Below, piece after piece: positions 6,810-12,839 of a stretch of 14,305 nt of DNA; within the stretch, counting starts at the first letter, position 1; each line of letters starts with the position of its first letter. The DNA is from an uncultured Bacilli bacterium (GTDB lineage Bacteria; Bacillota_I; Bacilli_A; RF39; UBA660), in NCBI GenBank assembly GCA_944371545.1, contig CALVXT010000012.1, positions 1 through 14,305 on the forward strand. The letters run 5' to 3'. The translations under genes were made by a program, and so were the position numbers. Under the pieces are notes generated by a model that saw nothing but the letters and a program-made list of their open reading frames with translations, was not told the origin of the DNA and did no database searches.

Positions 6810-6893
6810 AAAAGCACCTGATTAAGTTTGTAACTTAAATCGGGTGCATCCCATAAAAATTCAGAAGCATCTGATTAAAGTTCAGATGTATCC
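6806..6893 (-). ncRNA. convergent small RNA, candidate type I antitoxin
   Basis: On the minus strand a TATAAT at 6905-6900 predicts a start at G6893. The RNA would begin GGATACATCTGAACTT and fold into hairpin 6889-6867. It would end at a long hairpin, GCACCCGATTTAAGTT (6847-6832) with AACTTAATCAGGTGC (6828-6814), which has a 3-base loop, one bulge and a following TTTTTT tract, a textbook intrinsic terminator on this strand. The length is about 88 nt. It is fully complementary to the 3' untranslated region of the small-peptide mRNA and ends next to its stop codon. No protein frame is present. Confidence 0.62.
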
Positions 6894-6899
6894 ATTAAA

Positions 6900-6905
6900 A
6901 TTATA
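6900..6905 (-). promoter_or_regulatory. -10 box of the convergent small RNA
   Basis: A perfect TATAAT (minus strand) lies seven bases before the predicted start G6893. The -35 position (TGTATA, 17 bp spacing) matches consensus at only three of six bases, so strength is uncertain. Confidence 0.5.
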
Positions 6906-6962
6906 ATCAAATTTCTTTGATATATACATTTTAGCAAAATTTTTTTTTGCTTTCAAGATTCA

Positions 6963-6991
6963 TAGACTTTATTTGTACAATTTGTTAAAAT
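6963..6991 (+). promoter_or_regulatory. promoter for the cell-wall hydrolase transcription unit
   Basis: TAGACT (6963-6968) and TAAAAT (6986-6991) are 17 bp apart. The predicted start near 6998 lies only a few bases before the GAGGTGGTGG ribosome-binding site (7001-7010), giving a very short leader. The match is moderate (4/6 and 5/6). It would start the second half of the pilus block independently of the first. Confidence 0.5.
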
Positions 6992-7014
6992 ATACATGAT
7001 GAGGTGGTGGTACT

Positions 7015-9171
7015 ATGGATAATTTTGATGAAGAAGAAATTTCTAATGAAGAAGAAACTCCAGAAGTACCTGAAGAGCAAATAAATAATGCTCAGGAAGA
7101 CTTAGCTCAAGAATTTGAAACTGAATTAGATACAGTTGGAAAACAAGCAAAATTGATAGCTCGTAAGAAGACTATTGATCTTTTGCTAAAAAAATATAAA
7201 ATAGTTTTTCTAGTTGTTGCTGGTATTGCAGTAGCAGCTGCTCTTATTATACTTGCTGTTGTTGTTGGATCTGGTGTTCCAGAGTATGAATATGTTGAAG
7301 CTAGTTGTAGTCAAGTTACAGTTACTTATGATCCATATGGTCCTGAAGACGAAAGTACGACTACTATGGATTTAGAAGAATATGTAAAGCGAGCAGTTTA
7401 TGCTTATACGACTGATTTAGAAGATACAGATGTAAACTTTCATTTATATGTATCTTTATCTATAGCGCTTCGAACAGAAGCTTTATCAAATAATTGTCAG
7501 GTTACTTATCGTGATAAAGATTTGCAAGCTTCATATACTGAAAATTTGAATATTGAAGATGCATTAGAATATTCTAGTGGTTTAGTTATTGTAGATCAAG
7601 AAGATAATTTTATAAGTTCACATGTATCTGATTTTTGCTGGCAAGAGAGTCAAGAGGATCGTTATAATTTATTTCAAAATAATTTAGCTGTACCGATATC
7701 TTTTACGGATCAATATCTTAATAATGAAATTTACCGTGAGTGTCCTTGTAATAATCCAACCGGTGATCCGTTTGATGATGAAGATGATGACTATGATGTT
7801 TGTTGGATTACTTGGGATACAGATGATGATGGAGAAGATGATGAGAGTGAATGGCTACATCAAGATGACACATCAGGTTATAGTGTTTATGGAGCTTTAT
7901 ATTTACTTAGAATTCATGGTTATTCTTATCGTGGAATGCTAGAATATTTTTTTGGTGAAGATATTTATATAAAAACAACTAACGAAACTAATCGAGAACA
8001 AACAGAAATTCCAGATCAATCTACGAATTGCTCAAGTTTTAGTATTACAAATACAACTTTATCAGAAAGTGAATTTGTAAATAGACTTGAATCATATAAT
8101 TATAGAAGTAGTGATTCTAGCAATCAAGCTGCTTGGGCTTTATTTGTGGAAAATGCTTCTAAAATATACAATATGGGTGTTGATAATAATGTGAATCCTG
8201 AGTTGATAGTTGTTCGAGCTATGGTTGAAGGTTTTTCACCTGGAATAGGAAAGCATAATTATTTTGGAATTAACTGTACAAATGGTCATCCAGAAAATTG
8301 TTCGGTTTACAGTTCTTTTGATGAAGGAATAATGGGATTTATTAAAGTAATACAAAGATATAGTTCATTTACAGATTTAATGCAAAGATATGCATATTTA
8401 GGAGATTATTGGTTTAATCCAGGAGATTCGGCAAATGGTGGTTGTTATTATGCTGAATATATATATCCGGAAGGATTGGACGATTATGTTGCTGCGGCAT
8501 GTTCAGATGCTTATCTGGGATGTAGTGGCTCAAGTTGTATGCCGACAAGGCAACAAGATCATGATGCGTATGCAAATTTTCAAGGAAAAAATATGTTAGA
8601 TACTCGTTATGATGTGTTTGGAATTTCATCAGATTCATGTTCAAATAATACTTTGAATTATGGCAATTGTTCTTTATATGATCAAGGAGATTCGAGATGG
8701 AGTAACTTTAATCTAGGATTCGGAAGTACAACTATTGGATCACATGGATGTGCTGTGACATCTTTAGCTATTGCTTTATCCTGTACAGGTCAAGTTCCAG
8801 ATATAAATAATTTTTCACCAGCGGTTTTAAATGAAGCTTTAAAAGTCAATAATGGGTTTGATGGAGATTTAGTTTATTGGAATAATTTAGCACTTCGAGA
8901 GTTTGTGCCAACATTTACTATGAGTGGTGACTATTCCATATCTATCAATGCTTCTTCAGAAGAAAAGATTGAAATATTAAAAACTGTTTTTGAAGAATCC
9001 AATCGGATTGGAATTATTCATATTAAAAATTCTGAACATTATTCACATTATGTGGTTTTAGAATCTATAAATGAGGAAAATAATACGGTTAATACTTTAG
9101 ATCCTGCTGGAGGAAAAACTCAAATTTATTCTATTAATGATATTGACGGATTGCGTTATTATACCTATTAG
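7015..9171 (+). CDS. membrane-anchored multidomain cell-wall hydrolase (SpoIID-like, glucosaminidase-like, C39-like)
   Basis: The protein probably opens peptidoglycan locally, as VirB1/PrgK/CwlT-type hydrolases do for Gram-positive secretion systems. It has an acidic cytoplasmic tail (1-60) and one membrane helix (63-87). A SpoIID-like domain spans about 115-320 (MDLEEYVKRAVYAY, then SIALRTEAL, then YGALYLLRIHGYSYRGML), split by an acidic Asp/Glu-rich insert near 245-280. The SpoIID catalytic glutamate is replaced (VYAYTTDL), and GHGxGMSQ has become a weak TSGYSVYGA, so this domain looks inactive. A GH73/glucosaminidase-like domain (about 370-500) has candidate catalytic E405 in AMVEGFSPGIGKHNYFGI. 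A C39-family papain-like domain (about 555-718) has C579 (GSHGCAVTSLA), H678 (HYSHYVVL) and D696 (LDPAGG). The C39 domain may cut peptide crosslinks or another target. Many cysteines suggest extracellular disulfides. Confidence 0.85.
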   Translation: MDNFDEEEISNEEETPEVPEEQINNAQEDLAQEFETELDTVGKQAKLIARKKTIDLLLKKYKIVFLVVAGIAVAAALIILAVVVGSGVPEYEYVEASCSQVTVTYDPYGPEDESTTTMDLEEYVKRAVYAYTTDLEDTDVNFHLYVSLSIALRTEALSNNCQVTYRDKDLQASYTENLNIEDALEYSSGLVIVDQEDNFISSHVSDFCWQESQEDRYNLFQNNLAVPISFTDQYLNNEIYRECPCNNPTGDPFDDEDDDYDVCWITWDTDDDGEDDESEWLHQDDTSGYSVYGALYLLRIHGYSYRGMLEYFFGEDIYIKTTNETNREQTEIPDQSTNCSSFSITNTTLSESEFVNRLESYNYRSSDSSNQAAWALFVENASKIYNMGVDNNVNPELIVVRAMVEGFSPGIGKHNYFGINCTNGHPENCSVYSSFDEGIMGFIKVIQRYSSFTDLMQRYAYLGDYWFNPGDSANGGCYYAEYIYPEGLDDYVAAACSDAYLGCSGSSCMPTRQQDHDAYANFQGKNMLDTRYDVFGISSDSCSNNTLNYGNCSLYDQGDSRWSNFNLGFGSTTIGSHGCAVTSLAIALSCTGQVPDINNFSPAVLNEALKVNNGFDGDLVYWNNLALREFVPTFTMSGDYSISINASSEEKIEILKTVFEESNRIGIIHIKNSEHYSHYVVLESINEENNTVNTLDPAGGKTQIYSINDIDGLRYYTY

Positions 9172-9186
9172 TGAAGAGGTGATAAA

Positions 9187-9957
9187 ATGGAGAAAACAAA
9201 TACAATGAAAATTGTTCTTGCTTTTGCTGTTATATGTATACTTTATATGTTTATTGTATTTCTCTTTAATTTCTTTAAGGAAGAAGAGTTTAGTGGCTAT
9301 ATTATTAACTCTAATTTAGGAGGCTTTTATTGCCAAAATACTGATTGTGAATGGGTAGGAATAGAAGATATAAATTCTTCTTCAACGAGCTTTGAAATTT
9401 ATCAAAGAAATAAAAGCTTGGGAATTTATCAGTTGGAATACGCTTCTAAATGGAATTTTTATCAGCAAAATGAATGGCAAGGTATTTATGGGGATTTTTT
9501 AGCTATTTCTAATAGTTTAAAATATGAGGTTTTGCCTTATCAAATAGAAAATTTAACTGATGAAGATTATAACAGTATACGTGAATTAATTGAAGACTTT
9601 TCATCCTCTTCTACGTCCTTAAACAATGATTTTGCTTATGTTTTAGATTTGGATCAAAATGGAGTTCAAGATCGAATCTTAGCTGTTTCAAATCAAACAG
9701 AGGAAGAAACAGGAAGTGAATATTTTTCTTCATTAATTGTTAATTTAAATGGGAAGATTCACGTGATATATGAAGAAAATACTTTGAAAAGTAATGGTTT
9801 TAGTCTGCCTTATTATAGTTTTATGGAGGCTATTAAAATAGGAGAAGAAGTTAAAATGATTTTGAATAAGAGTTATTTTAATAACGCTGGAAGTCCATCT
9901 ACTATCTTATTAAGTGTTTCGCATAATGAAATTCTTGAAGAAGCGGTAGGTCAATAA
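9187..9957 (+). CDS. membrane-anchored extracellular protein of unknown function
   Basis: I do not recognise this 256-residue protein. It has one N-terminal membrane helix (about 9-28, ending FNFFKEEEF) and no lipobox, so it should be anchored with about 225 residues outside. The exterior starts with a two-cysteine segment (FYCQNTDCEWVGIED) that is followed by Tyr/Trp-rich repeats of similar shape (FEIYQRNKSLGIYQLEY, WNFYQQNEWQGIYGDF). A later VLDLDQNGVQDRILAVS resembles a short Asp/Asn calcium-loop or propeller-blade motif. It lies 15 bases after the hydrolase gene with a GAGGTGAT ribosome-binding site and before the coupling ATPase, so it probably belongs to the envelope-spanning part of the same machine. 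Confidence 0.75.
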   Translation: MEKTNTMKIVLAFAVICILYMFIVFLFNFFKEEEFSGYIINSNLGGFYCQNTDCEWVGIEDINSSSTSFEIYQRNKSLGIYQLEYASKWNFYQQNEWQGIYGDFLAISNSLKYEVLPYQIENLTDEDYNSIRELIEDFSSSSTSLNNDFAYVLDLDQNGVQDRILAVSNQTEEETGSEYFSSLIVNLNGKIHVIYEENTLKSNGFSLPYYSFMEAIKIGEEVKMILNKSYFNNAGSPSTILLSVSHNEILEEAVGQ

Positions 9958-9965
9958 AAATAACT

Positions 9966-9994
9966 TTTTCATTTTAATGAAAATAGTGTATAAT
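9966..9994 (+). promoter_or_regulatory. promoter of the coupling-protein gene, with palindrome
   Basis: TTTTCA (9966-9971) and TATAAT (9989-9994) are 17 bp apart, followed by TGGAGGAAAT and the ATG at 10018. A perfect palindrome, TTTTCATT (9966-9973) and AATGAAAA (9976-9983), covers the -35 box and most of the spacer. This is where a dimeric repressor could block polymerase. No T tract follows, so a terminator role is unlikely. Confidence 0.55.
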
Positions 9995-10017
9995 ATAAGT
10001 TAAATGGAGGAAATTAT

Positions 10018-12201
10018 ATGAAGTTTCGTGTATCATCAAAGGATTTTATAATTTTTTTAATATTTTGTGTTTTTTTGTTATATCTATGTGCTATAGCAGT
10101 CTTAAATTTTTCATCTTTTGCTGATGATGGATCGTTTTATGGGTTAAATCCTTTTCCAGCATTTACGGGGGATTATTTGCTTTTAACCTTGTTTATGTTC
10201 GTTGTTGCTTTGATTATTATTTTTTCAAGCGTTTCTTCTTATATTTTTGATCGCGATAAAAGTGCTAAGAAAATTTTAAATATTGGTGAAAAGGAAGAAA
10301 AAGGTTATTCTAGATGGGCTAAAGAAAAAGAAATTAAGGAAGCTAAGGATGTTAAACATGTAAGGGCTATTGATCAACATGTGGATGGCGCTGGGGCTCC
10401 ACTTATTAATAATGGTACAGATATTTGGGTAGATGATGGAGAATATCATACTATGATTATTGGTTCAACTGGTTCTGGTAAAACTGCATGTATTGTTAAA
10501 CCAATGGTAAACCTTTTAGCTAAAAAAGGGGAAAGTATGATCATTAATGACCCTAAAGGAGAATTATATAAGTATTGTGGAGATTATTTGAAAGAACAAG
10601 GTTATAATATTGTTGTTTTAAATTTTCGAGAACCAGATCAAGGAAATGCTTGGAATCCTTTAACAATGCCTTATTATTATTTTAAAAATGGTAATGTGGA
10701 TAAGGCTACTGAGTTATTAGAGGATATAGCTAATAATATTTTGGTAGATCCTAAGAATAAGGATTCTGCTTTCTGGGAGAAGTCTGGTGCTGATTATTTT
10801 TCTGCATTGGCAATTGGATTGTTCCGAGATGGTAAAGAAAATGAGATTAACTTAAATTCTATAAATTTGATGAGTACAGTTGGAGAAGAAAGATTGGGTG
10901 CGAAGACTTATGCTCAAGAATATTTTGGATTGAAAGGTGAATCTTCACCTGAGTATATTTTTGGTTCCACTACTTTTAATGCTCCAGCAGATACTAAGGG
11001 AGGTATTTTGTCTACATTTAGACAAAAGATCCGTATTTTTGCTTCTCGTGAAAAATTGTCTGAAATGCTTTCTTATAGTGATTTTGATATGCGAAGTATC
11101 GGTGAGAGAAAAACAGCAGTTTTTTTAATTATTCATGATGAAAAAACAACATATCATAGTTTGCTAACTGTATTTTTAAAACAATGTTATGAAACTTTGA
11201 TTGAAGTAGCTCAGTCTAATGGGGGAAAGTTAACTTACCGAACAAACTTTATTCTGGATGAATTTGCTAATATGCCACCTTTATCTGATGTTGATTCTAT
11301 GGTTTCAGCAGCTCGAAGTAGAGATATTCGTTTTACTTTTATTATTCAGAACTTTTCTCAATTAAATGACGTTTATGGTAAAGAAGTTGCTGAGACATTG
11401 AAAGGTAACTGTGGAAATTTAATTTATTTAATTAGTACTGAAATGGCAGCATTAGAAGAAATTAGTAAAATGTGTGGCGAGGTAAAGAGTAAAGAAAAAG
11501 ATAAAACTGCTTCTACGCCATTAGTTACAGTTACCGATTTACAAAAAATGAAATTATTTCAAGCAATTATTAAAAGATTGCGAATGAATCCATTTAAAAC
11601 TCAATATGAACCTGATTTTAAAATTAACTGGGGAATTGAACGTAAAGAATTAGCTTTTCCTTCTAGAGAAAGTCGTCCCGTTGCAACATTTGATTTAAAA
11701 ACTTATGTTTCAGAAGAGAAAAGAAAACAGATGGCTAATAATGCCCAGAATGGTATGCCAAATATAGGAGGATTTAATCCATTTATGCCTTCTTCAATGC
11801 CATCCAATCCTTTTATGGGGAATCCTTCTTCAAACCCATTTATGGGCGGGAATGCTTTAGGAAATTCAGGAGGAATGTTTTCTTCTCCTGCTCAAAAGCC
11901 TATATCTAGTTTAACTAATGATGAGATTGATCAGATGATTGCTGATATTGATAAAAAGTTAAAAGAATTGGATGAAGAAGAAGCAAGAGAAAAGGAAAAA
12001 TTGGCCAAACAAAATCAAATTGAGTTACCTAAATTAGAGACTCCTAAGCCAAGTGAATCTATTGAAAAAAATCTAGAAATGCCAATGCCTAAAATTGAGG
12101 AAAAACCAAAGATTAATGTTGATGCAGATTCAATTGTTATGGATGATAATATAATTACTGATGATGAATTTTTTGATGATTTCTTTCACGATGACGAATA
12201 A
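10018..12201 (+). CDS. VirD4/TraG-type coupling ATPase with extended C-terminal tail
   Basis: VirD4-type proteins are membrane hexamers that select a substrate (nucleoprotein or effector) and hand it to a secretion channel. Two N-terminal membrane helices (about 10-31 and 53-76) enclose a short outer loop. Walker A is GSTGSGKT at 149-156. The TraG/VirD4 signature INDPKGELYKYCGDYL follows, then LNFREPDQGNAWNPL. Walker B is FILDEFANMPP with D414 and E415. RSRDIRFTFIIQNFSQL is the later conserved motif. The catalytic core ends near 560. The last 160 residues are unusual: an Asn/Met/Pro/Phe-rich segment with repeated NPFM (about 585-615), a charged coiled coil (about 625-665), and an acidic tail ending DDEFFDDFFHDDE. 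It is the last gene of the pilus/secretion block. No VirB4 or relaxase gene is in the window. FtsK/HerA ATPases are less likely because the TraG motifs are intact. Confidence 0.93.
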   Translation: MKFRVSSKDFIIFLIFCVFLLYLCAIAVLNFSSFADDGSFYGLNPFPAFTGDYLLLTLFMFVVALIIIFSSVSSYIFDRDKSAKKILNIGEKEEKGYSRWAKEKEIKEAKDVKHVRAIDQHVDGAGAPLINNGTDIWVDDGEYHTMIIGSTGSGKTACIVKPMVNLLAKKGESMIINDPKGELYKYCGDYLKEQGYNIVVLNFREPDQGNAWNPLTMPYYYFKNGNVDKATELLEDIANNILVDPKNKDSAFWEKSGADYFSALAIGLFRDGKENEINLNSINLMSTVGEERLGAKTYAQEYFGLKGESSPEYIFGSTTFNAPADTKGGILSTFRQKIRIFASREKLSEMLSYSDFDMRSIGERKTAVFLIIHDEKTTYHSLLTVFLKQCYETLIEVAQSNGGKLTYRTNFILDEFANMPPLSDVDSMVSAARSRDIRFTFIIQNFSQLNDVYGKEVAETLKGNCGNLIYLISTEMAALEEISKMCGEVKSKEKDKTASTPLVTVTDLQKMKLFQAIIKRLRMNPFKTQYEPDFKINWGIERKELAFPSRESRPVATFDLKTYVSEEKRKQMANNAQNGMPNIGGFNPFMPSSMPSNPFMGNPSSNPFMGGNALGNSGGMFSSPAQKPISSLTNDEIDQMIADIDKKLKELDEEEAREKEKLAKQNQIELPKLETPKPSESIEKNLEMPMPKIEEKPKINVDADSIVMDDNIITDDEFFDDFFHDDE

Positions 12202-12449
12202 TTTGCCGGGTTTTTGGTTGAAAATAAAATCTAAGTTCATGAATAAATTTGTGCTATAAAAAAAGAGAGAATAGATGGTTGTAGTGGTGCAAAGTTTTTA
12301 CAAACTGAAGTGATGGCAACAATAGTAATATTAGCAGTAATGGGTATATCGAATAAATGGTTCTTAGTAAAAATTTTTTCTTAGAAAAAACTAGTCATAT
12401 ATTATATGCGAAGTTAAAAATTATGCATACTTTATCATAGGTGATAGTT
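12202..12449 (+). other. intergenic region with one doubtful short hydrophobic frame
   Basis: No clear gene is visible. A 23-codon frame at 12313-12384 (MATIVILAVMGISNKWFLVK and three more residues) is hydrophobic. It lies in a frame open back to 12247 without an ATG, GTG or TTG start apart from the GTG-ATG at 12310-12315, and its ribosome-binding site is poor. It may be a remnant or a tiny membrane peptide. No convincing terminator follows the coupling-protein gene. Confidence 0.3.
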
Positions 12450-12704
12450 ATGAAAAGAATAAGAGTAAATGATTATAATAAAAGCATGGGGACGCTTTTT
12501 GATCTTTCTAGTCCAGAAACCTTTCTTTTTGAGCATCATCCTGACGCGGTTAATTTTCCATATCAAAAGTTCATGCTATACTATGATCAATACTTAAAAA
12601 AAGACACTCCTTATTTCTTTATTTGTTCGCAAGGACTACATAGTCAAAAAGTAGTTAGTATGCTTGAATATTTTGGTTATAACGTTACACAAGTTTTAAA
12701 ATAA
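12450..12704 (+). CDS. single-domain rhodanese-like protein
   Basis: Rhodaneses carry sulfur as a persulfide on an active-site cysteine. This 84-residue cytoplasmic protein has the small single-domain layout: SSPETFLFEHHPDAVNFPYQKFM corresponds to the CH2A/CH2B region with its HPDAVNFP signature, and FFICSQGLHSQKVVSMLEYF holds the active-site loop with C59. The loop CSQGLHS lacks the arginine usual in CRxGxRS enzymes. This may change substrate choice, or the protein may be a non-catalytic relative. The start at 12450 is preferred over the GTG at 12441 because the Shine-Dalgarno (AGGTGAT, 12439-12445) lies just before it and overlaps the GTG. It is monocistronic, followed by a terminator. Confidence 0.85.
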   Translation: MKRIRVNDYNKSMGTLFDLSSPETFLFEHHPDAVNFPYQKFMLYYDQYLKKDTPYFFICSQGLHSQKVVSMLEYFGYNVTQVLK

Positions 12705-12716
12705 GTGTAAAAAGTT

Positions 12717-12752
12717 AAAAAATTGTCTAAGAAAGTGAATAGACAATTTTTT
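12717..12752. terminator. bidirectional intrinsic terminator
   Basis: AAAAAATTGTCT (12717-12728) pairs perfectly over 12 bp with AGACAATTTTTT (12741-12752) around a 12-base loop. The A/T ends supply a T tract on either strand. It ends the rhodanese gene and separates it from rmuC. Confidence 0.85.
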
Positions 12753-12814
12753 GCTATGGTATTTTAGTTTACATAAATCTAGCCTTTATTAATGCGAAAA
12801 AGTTAAAAAACAAG

Positions 12815-12820
12815 TATAAT
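12815..12820 (+). promoter_or_regulatory. -10 box upstream of rmuC
   Basis: A perfect TATAAT lies 20 bases before the rmuC ATG, with the ribosome-binding site AGGAAGTGAT between them. No good -35 is found at 16-18 bp spacing, so the promoter may be weak or activator-dependent. Confidence 0.4.
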
Positions 12821-12839
12821 AGATTTAGGAAGTGATACT

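Larger units (their letters stand above)
6664..6892. repeat. inverted repeat pair flanking the small-peptide gene
   Basis: GATACATTTGAACTT at 6664-6678 and AAGTTCAGATGTATC at 6878-6892 are inverted copies with one difference that still allows a G-U pair in RNA. Each copy is itself part of a local hairpin (6664-6687 and 6867-6889), and a third relative is built into the hairpin at 6814-6847. In the plus-strand RNA the 5' end could pair with the 3' region over 15 bases, closing the whole small gene in a loop. A terminal-inverted-repeat miniature element is an alternative reading. Confidence 0.7.

Noticed and set aside
6587..6817. 76-codon minus-strand frame across the small-peptide locus
   Set aside because: Covers a terminator, a promoter and the 29-codon gene on the other strand; composition is AT-driven and no start signal is seen.
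6814..6892. Tandem hairpins first considered as a CRISPR-like or two-unit plus-strand terminator
   Set aside because: Only two unequal units, no spacers, and no T tract on the plus strand; the T tract exists only on the minus strand, favouring a minus-strand RNA.
6931..6952. A/T hairpin AGCAAAA...TTTTGCT as terminator of the small-peptide mRNA
   Set aside because: The stem is nearly all A-T and the T run lies inside the hairpin, not after it; too weak to call.
7724..7942. 72-codon plus-strand frame rich in Met
   Set aside because: It is the alternate reading of the acidic GAT/GAA-rich insert of the hydrolase gene, not an independent gene.
1160..12201. Conventional conjugative element or prophage
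   Set aside because: No relaxase, VirB4, integrase, origin of transfer or phage structural gene is visible within the window; flanking sequence would be needed to settle this.
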